Origin: Clostridium cellulovorans 743B
Lineage (GTDB): Bacteria; Bacillota; Clostridia; Clostridiales; Clostridiaceae
Direction: 5' to 3'
Length of the DNA: 64,000 nucleotides
Assembly (NCBI RefSeq): GCF_000145275.1
Contig: NC_014393.1
Coordinates: forward strand, 5,198,223-5,262,222
Shown here: positions 34,325 through 44,557 of the stretch, in pieces
Layout of the letters: each line of letters starts with the position of its first letter
Position numbering within the stretch: the first letter of the stretch is position 1
The notes under the pieces: generated by a model
Database searches by the model: none
Told to the model about the DNA's origin: nothing
The model's input: the letters and a program-made list of their open reading frames with translations, nothing else
Translations under genes and position numbers: made by a program

Positions 34325-35389
34325 ATGAAATTAGTTTTTTTAAGTAATCTTATAGGCAATGAAATTTTAGCAAAAGATATACATGATCCCCAAGGAGCAA
34401 CTTTATTAAAAGCAGGCACTAAAATAACTAAGACATATATATCAACATTAAAAGGTTTAGGTACATTTTTTATATATGTTGAAGATAATGGTTCTCAGGA
34501 AGCAAAAGAAGATTTAAAGTTAAAAGGAATAAAAGATAGTGTTCTTGAAACTCTTCCAAAAACCTTTGACAATATATCTGTAAGAGATTTTACTGCAACA
34601 AAACAAGCTGTAGAAAGTATCGACAATATTACAGAATATATATATCACGAGGGAACTCTTAATACAAACTTATATGAATTAAAAACTTATGATAATTATA
34701 CTTACATTCATGGTATAGATACTGCAATGATGGCCATATTTTTAGGTACGAAACTAAGATTTGACAAGGATACTTTAATAGAATTAGGATTATCAGCATT
34801 ATTACACAATATTGGAAATCTAAAGATTTCCCATGACATATTATACAAACAATCAAAATTAAGCACTGATGAATTTGATGAAATAAAAAAACATACAAAA
34901 TATAGTAGGGAAATCCTTGAATCTGCTGGTTGCTTCTCTAACAGAATAATTGCAGGAGCTGCTCATCATCATGAAAAGTTTGATGGTACAGGTTACCCTT
35001 ATGGGCTTACAGGTTCTTATATATCACTTTTTGGAAGAATAATAAGCCTTTGCAGTACATTCACTGCAGTTTCTTCAGATAGACCTTATAGAAAGAGATT
35101 TGAGCCTAATGATGCTTATGAACTTATACTATCTAGAAGTGGTACTCATTTTGACCCTAGATTAGTACAACTTTTTAAATCTACATTCTCAATTTATCCA
35201 CTTGGGTCAATGGTTCAACTTTCTAATGGAGATCAAGGCTATGTAGTTAGACAAAATCCTAATTTTCCTGATAAGCCTGTAGTCTCAATTGTACGTTTAG
35301 ATCAAGGAAACAAAACAGTATCCTCTCACGAAATCAACCTTGCTCAAACTATAAATGTAGTAATTACTAAAGCCCTTGAAAGCATCTAA
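34325..35389 (+). CDS. HD-GYP-like protein with lost catalytic residues
   Basis: A 354-residue paralogue of the protein at 36001-37086. The N-terminal 110 residues form the same sensor-like domain (LAKDI, AGT, YISTLK). The HD-GYP domain that normally cleaves cyclic-di-GMP follows. The metal-binding HD is changed to His161-Asn162 (LLHNIGN, against LLHDIGK in the paralogue), the Lys is lost, and the later Asp of ICDVFTA is Ser (LCSTFTA). HHHEKFDGTGYPYG, which holds the GYP loop, is intact. It therefore probably binds a ligand or partner without hydrolysing it. About 600 bp separate the two genes. Confidence 0.88.
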   Translation: MKLVFLSNLIGNEILAKDIHDPQGATLLKAGTKITKTYISTLKGLGTFFIYVEDNGSQEAKEDLKLKGIKDSVLETLPKTFDNISVRDFTATKQAVESIDNITEYIYHEGTLNTNLYELKTYDNYTYIHGIDTAMMAIFLGTKLRFDKDTLIELGLSALLHNIGNLKISHDILYKQSKLSTDEFDEIKKHTKYSREILESAGCFSNRIIAGAAHHHEKFDGTGYPYGLTGSYISLFGRIISLCSTFTAVSSDRPYRKRFEPNDAYELILSRSGTHFDPRLVQLFKSTFSIYPLGSMVQLSNGDQGYVVRQNPNFPDKPVVSIVRLDQGNKTVSSHEINLAQTINVVITKALESI

Positions 35390-35577
35390 TTTATGCTCAC
35401 TTACTAACAAGCTTAAAAATATGCTTTCTATTGTATAAAAGTTCCTTAACAAAATTTGGACTACACAAATGTCTTAATTATCTTAAATATTTAAGCAAAT
35501 ATTGCTTTATAATATAAGTTTTAAAGTTAAAGAATCCAACTCACTTTCTTTAACTATTTTTTTGTTCGTTAAACTCT

Positions 35578-35790
35578 TTATTGAAACATATCCTTCATAA
35601 GTTCTTCAATTTCACGTTTTCTCTTTTCTGTTTCAGCTTTATTTAAAAAAATCTTATTGTCTTTAAATATTAATACGTCTCCTTCCTTACTTCCTGCAGG
35701 AATATCTAATATCCTAACGTCTCTCATACTTCCATTTTCCATCTCAACAACGCAAAACTCACCTTCAAATCTATCAATTATTCCAGTCAT
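35578..35790 (-). CDS. DUF3006 protein
   Basis: A 70-residue protein matching the small DUF3006 family: 'GIIDRFEGEFCVVEMENGSMRDV' forms an SH3-like strand set, followed by a basic/acidic helix. The ATG at 35790 has GGAG 8 bases upstream. In other Firmicutes such proteins often sit beside ComEC-like or MBL proteins; here it lies alone, between and opposite to the HD-GYP genes. Function unknown. Confidence 0.8.
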   Translation of the reverse strand: MTGIIDRFEGEFCVVEMENGSMRDVRILDIPAGSKEGDVLIFKDNKIFLNKAETEKRKREIEELMKDMFQ

Positions 35791-35932
35791 TATATCATCT
35801 CCAAATTCCAACTTTATTTTCAAGGTATCTTTAATTTATTTATATGCTTTTTTAAATTTATTTAACTTTAAATTATAACACATAAATGGTATGTAAAACT
35901 AGTAATTTAATAATAAATTATATCATTTTTTA

Positions 35933-35961
35933 TTGTTGCCTTAAAGTTACAATGATATAAT
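35933..35961 (+). promoter_or_regulatory. Promoter of the second HD-GYP gene
   Basis: TTGTTG (35933-35938), a 17-bp spacer and a perfect TATAAT (35956-35961). GGGGGGGA follows as ribosome site. Confidence 0.7.
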
Positions 35962-36000
35962 TTATTATATACATCATATTTTTTTGGGGGGGATTACTTT

Positions 36001-37086
36001 ATGCGATTAGTGTTTTTAACCAATATACAGGACAATGAAGTCCTTGCAAAAGATGTACTAGACAATAACGGTATACCATTATTAACAGCAGGTACTGAAA
36101 TGAGCCACTCATATATAACATCATTAAAGAGAAAAGGTATCTTGTTTGTTTATGTAAAGGATGATGACCTTTCTGATATTAAGGAAGATATAAAACTTAA
36201 AGAAGCAAAACAACATGCAATAGAAACTTTACCAGAAGCATTTAATTGTATTGCATCTAAAGATTATATGGCAACTTCTAAACTAATTGAAAGTATAGAC
36301 GTTTTAGTTAATTACATTGAAGAACAAGATAATATAAACACAAGCTTATATGAAGTAATGTTATATGATGACTACACATATATACACAGTATAGATACTG
36401 CCATGATGGCAATTTTTCTTGGTAAAAAATTAGGACTTGAAGGGAAAGAACTAAGAGAACTCGGGATTAGTGCTTTACTTCATGATATAGGTAAAACCCA
36501 AATCCCCCATGAGATAATATCAAAAAAATCAAAGCTATCCGATGAGGAATTTGAATTAATAAAAGAACATCCTACTTTAGGTAAAAAAATTTTAGAAGAA
36601 GCTCAATGTTTCTCTCATAAAATACTAGCTGGAGTTGCTCATCATCACGAAAGGTATGATGGTTCTGGTTATCCTTATGGTTTACGTGGCAAATATATAT
36701 CTGAGTTTGGTAGAATTATATCAATATGTGATGTATTCACAGCCGTCACTGCTAACCGTTCTTATAGAAGCCGTTATGAACCAAACGAAGCATATGAACT
36801 TATGCTGTCTGGTAGTGGCACGCTTTTTGATCCTAAGATAATAGAGGTTTTTAAAAGATATGTATTTATCTATCCTCTAGGTTCATGTGTTAGACTGTCT
36901 AATAGCCAAGAAGGCTACATAGTAAAACAAAATCCTGACTTTCCAGATAAACCAATAGTGCGAATTTTATTCGATGGAAAAGAGGATACAGAATCAAAGC
37001 CATACGAAATAGATTTATCAAAATCAACTAATATAATTATTACTTCCATAGTAACAGGAAAAGATGACGAGCTAATAGCACAATAA
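36001..37086 (+). CDS. HD-GYP domain cyclic-di-GMP phosphodiesterase
   Basis: Probable hydrolase of cyclic-di-GMP. After a 110-residue N-terminal domain, the HD motif is complete: LLHDIGKTQIPHEI with His161-Asp162, then HPTLGKKIL, HHHERYDGSGYPYGL with the GYP loop, and ICDVFTAVTANRSYR. 361 residues. Very similar throughout to the protein at 34325-35389, so the two arose by duplication. This copy keeps all metal ligands. Own promoter and terminator. A C-terminal 70-residue extension with strands is shared by both. Confidence 0.92.
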   Translation: MRLVFLTNIQDNEVLAKDVLDNNGIPLLTAGTEMSHSYITSLKRKGILFVYVKDDDLSDIKEDIKLKEAKQHAIETLPEAFNCIASKDYMATSKLIESIDVLVNYIEEQDNINTSLYEVMLYDDYTYIHSIDTAMMAIFLGKKLGLEGKELRELGISALLHDIGKTQIPHEIISKKSKLSDEEFELIKEHPTLGKKILEEAQCFSHKILAGVAHHHERYDGSGYPYGLRGKYISEFGRIISICDVFTAVTANRSYRSRYEPNEAYELMLSGSGTLFDPKIIEVFKRYVFIYPLGSCVRLSNSQEGYIVKQNPDFPDKPIVRILFDGKEDTESKPYEIDLSKSTNIIITSIVTGKDDELIAQ

Positions 37087-37089
37087 ATA

Positions 37090-37124
37090 AAAAAAGAATC
37101 TAGCGGAATGCCGGATTCTTTTTT
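37090..37124 (+). terminator. Terminator of the HD-GYP gene
   Basis: AAAAAAGAATC (37090-37100) pairs with GATTCTTTTTT (37114-37124). Confidence 0.8.
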
Positions 37125-37131
37125 ATATTTT

Positions 37132-37749
37132 CTATTTTTTATCCTTAATATACTTTGTGAAATAATACGGTGGTATAAATTTTTTCTTAATTCCCTCAGT
37201 AATTATTAAGTAAGTTGCTGTTGTATCAAATCTGGCATCATGAAACCTTCCACTTCCACCAAATAACTCTCTAGTTTTCTCATACATAAAAGTTTCATCT
37301 ATATTTAAAAACTCAACAACTTCTGCTAGCTTAGGATTTTTAATATCACCATTTTTTCCTCGTATTGCACAAATCTCTTTATAATACTGCATGGCACAAA
37401 AGTCCATTTTAGGAATGTAGTTAATTCCTAGTCTATAAAATTCAGCAACTAAAAATTTTATATCAAAGTTGACATTATATCCTATTACTAAATCACAATC
37501 TACGAAATCATTTATAAACTCTTCATATAAATCAGAAAATTCACACCCATCGCTTAGTTCGATTAAATCTTCTACACTAAATCCATGTATAGCTTCCGCT
37601 GATGGTTCAATATCTTCTACACTAAAGAAAAAGTTTTTCCCCTCTACTTTTTGAGGCTTAGTATCTGTAGTGACTTTTATATAACTAAGCTGACATATTT
37701 GACCTGGTTTTAAACCTGTTGTCTCAGTGTCAAAAAATATCATATTCAT
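37132..37749 (-). CDS. DnaQ-like 3'-5' exonuclease
   Basis: DEDDh-type exonuclease of 205 residues. Exo I is FFDTETTG (residues 5-12), Exo II is NVNFDIKFL, and Exo III is the HDARFDTTAT segment with the catalytic His and Asp. It could proofread or trim DNA, or act on RNA like an oligoribonuclease. It is not fused to a polymerase. It lies 79 bp downstream of dnaB on the same strand. ATG at 37749 with a GGGTG site; a second ATG two codons later is possible. Confidence 0.87.
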   Translation of the reverse strand: MNMIFFDTETTGLKPGQICQLSYIKVTTDTKPQKVEGKNFFFSVEDIEPSAEAIHGFSVEDLIELSDGCEFSDLYEEFINDFVDCDLVIGYNVNFDIKFLVAEFYRLGINYIPKMDFCAMQYYKEICAIRGKNGDIKNPKLAEVVEFLNIDETFMYEKTRELFGGSGRFHDARFDTTATYLIITEGIKKKFIPPYYFTKYIKDKK

Positions 37750-37828
37750 TTCTTCACACCCTTAAAATAATATATTCTGTTAAATCTTCTACTTCAATAA
37801 TAAAGATATCACATTCTTGACACATAAA

Positions 37829-39160
37829 CTAGCCTTGTTGCATAAAAGGTTCTGGATCTATGAACTTTGAATATTGTCCAGCCCAATTTAACTTAACAGT
37901 CCCAACTGGACCATTTCTTTGTTTTGCTATAATACATTCAGCTACACCCTTGTCTTCTGATTCTTTATTATAGTATTCATCTCTATAAAGAAACATAACA
38001 ACGTCCGCATCCTGTTCTATTGAACCAGATTCTCTTAGGTCAGATAACATAGGTCTGTGGTCTGCTCTTTGCTCTGGAGCACGTGAGAGCTGAGATAATG
38101 CTATTACTGGGCATTGCATTTCTTTAGCTAATGCCTTTATGGATCTAGAAATTTCAGATACCTCTTGTTGTCTACTCTCACCACTACCACTCATAAGTTG
38201 AAGATAGTCTATAAGAACCATATCAATACCATGCTCTAATTTAATTCTTCTACACTTAGACCTCATTTCCATAACACTAACCCCAGCTGTGTCATCTATA
38301 AAAATCTTAGATGCTCCTAAAGGCCCAGCAGCCTTAGCTATATTATCCCAAGACTTATCATCCAAACTTCCATTTCTAAAAGCAACCATATCAATATTTG
38401 CTTCTGCACAAAGGAGCTTTTGTACTAATTGCTCCTTAGACATTTCTAATGAAAATATTACTATACTTTTATTTTCTCTAATAGCTGCATGCTGTGCTAA
38501 GTTAAGTGCAAAAGTTGTTTTTCCCATAGAAGGTCTTGCAGCTATTAGTATCATATCAGATTTTTGGAAACCTGAAGTCATTCCATCTAGTGCTGTGAAC
38601 CCAGAAGGTACTCCTGTAAGACCTCCACTATTATTAGCTACATACTCTAATTGCTCAAAACTTCTTGATAAAACGGACGCTATAGGTTCATAATCATTTC
38701 TCGTTTTATTTTGAGCTATATCAAATATTTTCTTTTCTGCTGAATCCATTACTTTCGCTACATCATTTTGCTTTGTATAACTATCTTCTGTGATCTCATT
38801 GGCTACCTTTATAAGCCTTCTTAATACAGCTTTATCCTTAACTATCTTTATATATGAATGGACATTAGCAGTACTAGCAATAGATGTGGAAAGAGTACTT
38901 ATATAGCTTATTCCTCCAGATGCCTCTAACTTATCTGTTGACTTCAAATGTTCAATTAAGGTTATCATATCTATAGGAATATCTCTAAAAAACAATTCTA
39001 CTATACCTGTAAAAATAACCTTATGACTTTCTCTATAAAAATCTTCTGCAGATAATTCTTGTGCTGCTTCTGCCGTTGCTTCTTTATCATTAATCATTGA
39101 TGCGAGGACAGATTGTTCTGCCTCTATATTTTGAGGTAATGTTCTTATTTGTCCTTCCAT
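37829..39160 (-). CDS. dnaB: Replicative DNA helicase DnaB
   Basis: Hexameric 5'-3' helicase of the replisome. The N-terminal primase-interaction domain begins LPQNIEAEQSVLASMIND. The RecA-like domain has Walker A ARPSMGKTTFALN (about residues 208-220), Walker B VLIDYLQLMSG and LSQLSRAPEQRADHRPMLSDLRESGSIEQDAD. 443 residues, full length, no intein. It closes the rpsF-to-dnaB region that is conserved near clostridial origins. Loaded by the DnaI-like protein at 26035-27018. Confidence 0.97.
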   Translation of the reverse strand: MEGQIRTLPQNIEAEQSVLASMINDKEATAEAAQELSAEDFYRESHKVIFTGIVELFFRDIPIDMITLIEHLKSTDKLEASGGISYISTLSTSIASTANVHSYIKIVKDKAVLRRLIKVANEITEDSYTKQNDVAKVMDSAEKKIFDIAQNKTRNDYEPIASVLSRSFEQLEYVANNSGGLTGVPSGFTALDGMTSGFQKSDMILIAARPSMGKTTFALNLAQHAAIRENKSIVIFSLEMSKEQLVQKLLCAEANIDMVAFRNGSLDDKSWDNIAKAAGPLGASKIFIDDTAGVSVMEMRSKCRRIKLEHGIDMVLIDYLQLMSGSGESRQQEVSEISRSIKALAKEMQCPVIALSQLSRAPEQRADHRPMLSDLRESGSIEQDADVVMFLYRDEYYNKESEDKGVAECIIAKQRNGPVGTVKLNWAGQYSKFIDPEPFMQQG

Positions 39161-39196
39161 CTTTATCTCTCCTGTATTTAATTAAAACTTATGAAA

Positions 39197-41089
39197 CTAG
39201 AATACTAGTTCCATAAGTTCTTCGATTGTTGATACTGTTAATACTTCTATATCATCTAAACCCGTAGGTATTTCTTTTTCGTTATCCTTAGGAACTATAA
39301 CAGTTTTAATTCCTTTTCTTCTTGCACCATAAATTTTCTCAAAAATCCCTCCTACAGGCTTTACCTTGCCCTTTAAGGATATTTCCCCGGTAATTGCGAT
39401 ATCTTGTCTTAAAGGCTTGTTTAGGAGAGCACTTATGATACATACAGTTATAGCTGCACCTGCTGATGGTCCATCAATGTTACCTCCACCAACTACATTA
39501 ACATGTATATCATAATTTTTAATATCTATATCTGTTACTTTTCTTATAACAGCTGCTGCATTAAATACTGAATCCTTTGCCATAGAACCAGCTGTATCAT
39601 TAAATCTAATGGAACCCGTACCTTCCTTTTTGGCTTCAAAGGTAGTTGCTTCTATTTTAAGAGCAGAGCCCATATAACCACTAACTCCTAGCCCATTGAT
39701 TTCGCCAACTTCCTTTTGCTCCATTGATTCATTCTTTTCATAAGGAACCATACGTCCAATAGATATAACTTCTTTAACATTTTCTAATGTGATCTCTACT
39801 TCTTCTTTATCATCATTATTATATAATGCATTTCCATAAGCGTCTGCAAGAATGTTTACAGCTTTTCTACCTTCTATAGTATATCTACTAATAAGTTCTG
39901 CAACTCCATCATCTAAAGTGACCTTTAATCTTTCTGCTGCATTCTCGACTATATTTTCGATATGCGCCTTATTTAATGGTTCAAAATAAACAGCTGTACA
40001 CCTTGATCTTAAAGCAGGACTCATTTCTCCTGGACTTCTTGTAGTTGCTCCTATTAACACAAAATCTGCTGGTGCACCTTTATCAAAAAGGTATTTTATA
40101 TATGCTGGTACAGTGTCATCATCTGGATCGTAGTATGATGATGAGAATTCCACTCTCTTATCTTCTAAAACCTTTAATAGCTTGTTCTGAAGAGTTTGAT
40201 CTAGTTCTCCAATTTCATCAATAAACAATACACCTCCATGTGCATCTGTAACTAATCCTGGCTTTGGTTCAGGAATTCCTGTCTCAGCTAAATCACGTCG
40301 GCTTCCTTGATAAATTGGATCATGAACTGAACCTAAAAGTGGGTTTGTTATTTCTCTAGGATCCCATCTTAAAGTAGTACCATCTACTTCTATAAATTTT
40401 GAGTCTTCTTCAAAAGGAGTAAACTTTAACTTTTTACATTCCTCCAACGCTAATCTTGCTGCAGTAGTTTTTCCAACCCCTGGAGGACCATATAATATTA
40501 TATTTTGTGGATATGGTGTAGCAATCTTAGAAATCAATGCTTTTATAGCTCTTTCCTGTCCCACTATTTCATCAAAACTCTGTGGTCTTAATATTGATAA
40601 CACATCTTTACTAAGTGATTTAGTATCTAAAGTTTCAAGATCTGCATACTTTTTTAAAGTTCTCGCGTTTTCTGGGCCTTTTTTCTTTTTGATTATTCCC
40701 ATTCGCACTTCGTCCATATACTTTTCTTGTCTTTCAATTAGTAATTGCTCTACATCTTTTTCAATATTATTTTGTACATATCTTCTTGCAACTTCTTCTG
40801 AAAGATATCTAGAGGTTTCCTCAATAGCTAAAAGTAGATTCTTTTCATTAGGGATCTCTTTCAAACCTTTTCCATTGCTCACAACTTTGTTAAGTGCATA
40901 TACTCTTTCATAAATGTTTTCACTATTTATATACTTTTGCAACTTATATTTAACAACTCTGCTTCTAAAAATCCCTTCATCTATAACCTTTTTAGCTGCA
41001 TCATACATTACTTTAACTTGAACTTCTATTGATATAGTTGCTCTTATTTCATCATTATCTATCTTAAAGCTATTAGTATTTGAATTCAC
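39197..41089 (-). CDS. lonC: ATP-dependent Lon-family protease LonC
   Basis: Sporulation-associated Lon-type protease of 630 residues. A helical N-terminus (1-150) precedes an AAA+ module with Walker A YGPPGVGKTTAARL, Walker B GGVLFIDEIGELD and a sensor 'VLIGATTRSPGEMSPALRSRC'. The C-terminal Lon protease domain has catalytic Ser in GPSAGAA and Lys in KGKVKPVGG. Length and the rplI/dnaB neighbours match the clostridial LonC group rather than the larger LonA. Confidence 0.92.
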   Translation of the reverse strand: MNSNTNSFKIDNDEIRATISIEVQVKVMYDAAKKVIDEGIFRSRVVKYKLQKYINSENIYERVYALNKVVSNGKGLKEIPNEKNLLLAIEETSRYLSEEVARRYVQNNIEKDVEQLLIERQEKYMDEVRMGIIKKKKGPENARTLKKYADLETLDTKSLSKDVLSILRPQSFDEIVGQERAIKALISKIATPYPQNIILYGPPGVGKTTAARLALEECKKLKFTPFEEDSKFIEVDGTTLRWDPREITNPLLGSVHDPIYQGSRRDLAETGIPEPKPGLVTDAHGGVLFIDEIGELDQTLQNKLLKVLEDKRVEFSSSYYDPDDDTVPAYIKYLFDKGAPADFVLIGATTRSPGEMSPALRSRCTAVYFEPLNKAHIENIVENAAERLKVTLDDGVAELISRYTIEGRKAVNILADAYGNALYNNDDKEEVEITLENVKEVISIGRMVPYEKNESMEQKEVGEINGLGVSGYMGSALKIEATTFEAKKEGTGSIRFNDTAGSMAKDSVFNAAAVIRKVTDIDIKNYDIHVNVVGGGNIDGPSAGAAITVCIISALLNKPLRQDIAITGEISLKGKVKPVGGIFEKIYGARRKGIKTVIVPKDNEKEIPTGLDDIEVLTVSTIEELMELVF

Positions 41090-41101
41090 AGAAACCCACC
41101 T

Positions 41102-41545
41102 CTATTCTTCAGTAACTATAACCTTAACCTTAGTTGAAACTTCCGCATAAAGCTTAATCTCTACTTCGTATGTTCCTACGTGTTTAAGAGTATCCATTAC
41201 TATCTTTTTCTTATCTATTTTAAAATCATGTTGCTTTTCTAATTGCTCTGAAACATCCTTGCTTGTTATAGCTCCAAAAAGTTTTCCACCTTCTCCAGCC
41301 TTTGTAGATATTTTAATTTCCTGCCCCTTTAGCTTTTCAGCAATTTTTTGAGCTGCTTCAATTTCTGCAAGCTTTTCTTTTCTTTCCTTCTCTTTATGAT
41401 TATTCAAAATATTTAAGTTAGAATCTGTTGCTTCTTGTGCTGCTTTCTTTGGAAATAAGAAATTTCTTGCGTATCCATCAGATACGTTAACTACATCCCC
41501 CTTCTTTCCAAGTGCCTTGATATCTTTTAATAATATAACTTTCAT
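41102..41545 (-). CDS. rplI: 50S ribosomal protein L9
   Basis: Binds 23S rRNA and bridges neighbouring ribosomes. The start MKVILLKDIKALGKKGDVVNVSDGYARNFLFPKKAA is the L9 signature, followed by the long connecting helix and the C-terminal domain. 147 residues. It overlaps the gdpP stop by one base and lies 12 bp before lonC, so it is part of the same operon. Confidence 0.98.
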   Translation of the reverse strand: MKVILLKDIKALGKKGDVVNVSDGYARNFLFPKKAAQEATDSNLNILNNHKEKERKEKLAEIEAAQKIAEKLKGQEIKISTKAGEGGKLFGAITSKDVSEQLEKQHDFKIDKKKIVMDTLKHVGTYEVEIKLYAEVSTKVKVIVTEE

Positions 41546-43530
41546 TATTCTTCACCTTCCCTTTGAATTTTCGCTATAGCTTCTTTTAATTCTTTTGTAG
41601 CTTCTTCTAAGCTTTTATCTTTTAATCTGGCTCCAGCCATAGTGAAGTGTCCACCCCCACCTAATGCCTCTGAAATTAATTGTACATTTAAGTCTCCAAG
41701 AGATCTTCCACTAACCAAAACATCATTGCCAACCTTAATTAATACAAATGAAGCTATGACTCCTGTAATATTTAATAATTCATCTGCAGTCTGAGCTGCT
41801 AAAATGTTATCTTCTACATCCAATGGACTTACTGCAATAGCTATACCATTTTCCACTTCTGCTTGCCTTATTATATCTGACTTATCAATATACCTTTTTA
41901 AGTCATTTGAAAAAAGTTTCTTTAAATAAACAGTATCTGCTCCTTGTGACCTTAAATACGCTGCTGCTTCAAAAGTTCTAACACCAGTTTTAAAGCAAAA
42001 GTTCTTAGTATCAACAACTATTCCCGCCAATAAAGCTTCAGCCTCTGTATTTGTAATCTTATGATTCTCTTTCATATATTGAATCAATTCTGTAACTATC
42101 TCAGATGTTGAAGATGCATAGGTTTCCACATACATAAGTAATGGGGTTTCGACCCCAACCCTTGCTCGTCTATGATGATCAATTATTACACTCTTCTTAA
42201 ATCTCTTAAAGACTTCATAATTTAGCACATAGTTCTTACTGTTAGTATCTACTATTATAATCAAACTTTCATCAGTAATCAAATTATCTACATCACTTCC
42301 ACTGACAAATGTCTTTTCATCAATTTGTTCTTTCATATACCTATCAGCAATTTCTTCTATACTATTATTAAATGAATCTATAATTATATGAGATCTTTTA
42401 CCTAGTGCTCGAATCACACTGGATAAACCTATAGCTGCACCAATACAATCTATATCAGGATTAGAATGACCCATTAAAAAAACATTTGTACTATTATTTA
42501 TAACATCCTTTAGTGCATGAGCAAATACCCTAGTTTTTACTCTACTGCGTTTTTCTACTTCTTTAGTGCTGCCTCCAAAAAACTCCAATGCATCACTGCT
42601 CTTTAAAACCACTTGATCTCCACCTCTACCTAAGGCGAGTTCTAAAGCAGAAAACGCATTCTCATGATTTTTCATAGGAGTATTATCTCCAAAACCAACA
42701 CCGATACTTAATGTTACATCTAATGTATTTCCAGTATCTATTTCTCTAATCTGATTTAGAATTTCGAACTTCTTTTCTATTTCCTTTTGGAGTTCATTCC
42801 TATGGGTAATCAAAATATACTTCCCAGTTGAATACTGCTTATAAACAGCATTAAGTCTTTGACTATAACTATTTATTGCTCGTTTAATTTCAGCCTCGAG
42901 AAGTGGCCTCTTATCCTCTGTAGTAGATTTTCTTACCTCATCAAGATTATCAGCGTCAATAAGCATAACAACTTCTGCATTATCCTTAAGAGCCTTTTTT
43001 ATTTCTGCTTTTTCACTTGAATCTATAAAATATAAAACTAGCACATCCCTATCAATTTCACTTTTCGTCTCTATTTGAGATGTATATATATCATAACTTT
43101 CTTTCTTAATTGATATATCTTTAAATATATTAGTTTTTGAATCTAATATATTTTGAATATCATCACTACTTAACAAACTATCGATGTCGCTTGACAGTAT
43201 AGCATTTTCAGGGAATCTATCCATAAAAACTTGGTTATACCATAAAATTATTCCATTTGTGTCAATTATAGCAACTGGAAATGGCATCCTTACAAGAATT
43301 CCTTTTGATGCATTATCTACGCTATTTATAAATCCGTCTACAAACTCTTTCCATTGACTTTGCTTACTCTTATTTACTCTTTTTGTATATATAAGTAACC
43401 CAACAAAAGCTATAAGAAATACGCTTGCTATAACATAATGTTTGAGAATAAACATGGTAGCGATAGCAATTATAATAATAACAAAAAAATACTCATTTCT
43501 AGGCTTTAAAAAATTAAACTTTTTTTCCAT
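41545..43530 (-). CDS. gdpP: Cyclic-di-AMP phosphodiesterase GdpP (DHH family)
   Basis: Membrane-bound hydrolase of cyclic-di-AMP. Two N-terminal helices (about residues 14-50), a PAS domain (65-150) and a degenerate GGDEF-like domain (about 170-310, with GRGGDQ for GGDEF) precede the DHH/DHHA1 phosphodiesterase (about 335-655). That part carries GHSNPDIDCIGA, IIVDTNS, IIDHHRRAR and GGGGHFTMAGARL. 661 residues, standard. It sits between DUF2232 and rplI, the classical yybS-gdpP-rplI order. Confidence 0.96.
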   Translation of the reverse strand: MEKKFNFLKPRNEYFFVIIIIAIATMFILKHYVIASVFLIAFVGLLIYTKRVNKSKQSQWKEFVDGFINSVDNASKGILVRMPFPVAIIDTNGIILWYNQVFMDRFPENAILSSDIDSLLSSDDIQNILDSKTNIFKDISIKKESYDIYTSQIETKSEIDRDVLVLYFIDSSEKAEIKKALKDNAEVVMLIDADNLDEVRKSTTEDKRPLLEAEIKRAINSYSQRLNAVYKQYSTGKYILITHRNELQKEIEKKFEILNQIREIDTGNTLDVTLSIGVGFGDNTPMKNHENAFSALELALGRGGDQVVLKSSDALEFFGGSTKEVEKRSRVKTRVFAHALKDVINNSTNVFLMGHSNPDIDCIGAAIGLSSVIRALGKRSHIIIDSFNNSIEEIADRYMKEQIDEKTFVSGSDVDNLITDESLIIIVDTNSKNYVLNYEVFKRFKKSVIIDHHRRARVGVETPLLMYVETYASSTSEIVTELIQYMKENHKITNTEAEALLAGIVVDTKNFCFKTGVRTFEAAAYLRSQGADTVYLKKLFSNDLKRYIDKSDIIRQAEVENGIAIAVSPLDVEDNILAAQTADELLNITGVIASFVLIKVGNDVLVSGRSLGDLNVQLISEALGGGGHFTMAGARLKDKSLEEATKELKEAIAKIQREGEE

Positions 43531-43533
43531 ACC

Positions 43534-44547
43534 CTATCCTCTTTTTCTCTTGAAAATACCATGCGGATCTAACTTTCTAAAATCAAAAATCATTTCAATA
43601 AAACCTACAGTATAAACAACAACAGGCAATATATAAACAGCTCCTATTATAATAATTATAGTTGTAACTTTCTTCATCTTAAGTACATTCATGAATTTGT
43701 CATATATAAAAGCTGTTCCTGTAACACTTAAAAGAAGTTTTATTATTGTAAATCCTGTAGTAGCAATTATACCGCCTTCTACATAACCATAATTTCTAAG
43801 AACGAGCCCTACACATATTATAAGTATAACTGCTGCACCTAATAAATTTGATATGTAAAAACACTTAAATTCCTTAATTTTTGAAACTTTACAATTTATA
43901 GATTCAAGTATTTTTTTAGTAATAAAATAATATACAAATGAAACAAAGAAAATTGTTTCTGCTATCATAGATGGTATAAACCTAATCATGTCATCAGCAC
44001 TAAATAACTCCTGAAGCTTATACTCTCTTCTTAAAGCTGGTGTATATATAGAATCATAAGTTTTCCGCAAACTTTCGTATCCATTATAAAAAAGGTCTGA
44101 TATATTCTTATGCTCCATAAAATATGCTAATATCACTGTAATAATAAAAACAGCAACTACATAGGTTGTTATTATGTAAAAGTAACTTTTACCCAAGGAT
44201 ACATTCCTTTGGATAACTACTCCTATGACTACTCCAATAATTACTGTAAATAACAAGCTACTTATTGTTATCGGTATAAATATTTCAGTAGTAAAAGGAA
44301 AACTTCTGAATAGCATAAGTACTATCAAAAAATCTATGACTATAGAAGTAATGCTTTTTAAGAACCTATGTGTAGCAAAAAGTACCGATGCTCCTAACGG
44401 TATAAAGAAACTGGATATAATTGGAATAACCCAACTTCCATCTCCTTTCATTATTATAGCGGTAAAAATGCCATTAAACATCATACTTATTATAACGACA
44501 AGATTCAATAGCAAAGTAAAAAATATATTTCTTCTAGAAATTGTCAT
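43534..44547 (-). CDS. DUF2232 (YybS-family) membrane protein
   Basis: A 337-residue polytopic protein with about eight hydrophobic segments, for example 8-30, 36-55, 60-105, 120-145, 180-210, 230-255 and 285-315. Position directly before gdpP and the helix layout match YybS. Some relatives are predicted ECF-like or substrate-binding membrane components; function is unproven. 3 bp separate it from gdpP, so it is in the same operon. Confidence 0.88.
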   Translation of the reverse strand: MTISRRNIFFTLLLNLVVIISMMFNGIFTAIIMKGDGSWVIPIISSFFIPLGASVLFATHRFLKSITSIVIDFLIVLMLFRSFPFTTEIFIPITISSLLFTVIIGVVIGVVIQRNVSLGKSYFYIITTYVVAVFIITVILAYFMEHKNISDLFYNGYESLRKTYDSIYTPALRREYKLQELFSADDMIRFIPSMIAETIFFVSFVYYFITKKILESINCKVSKIKEFKCFYISNLLGAAVILIICVGLVLRNYGYVEGGIIATTGFTIIKLLLSVTGTAFIYDKFMNVLKMKKVTTIIIIIGAVYILPVVVYTVGFIEMIFDFRKLDPHGIFKRKRG

Positions 44548-44557
44548 AATTCCTCCG

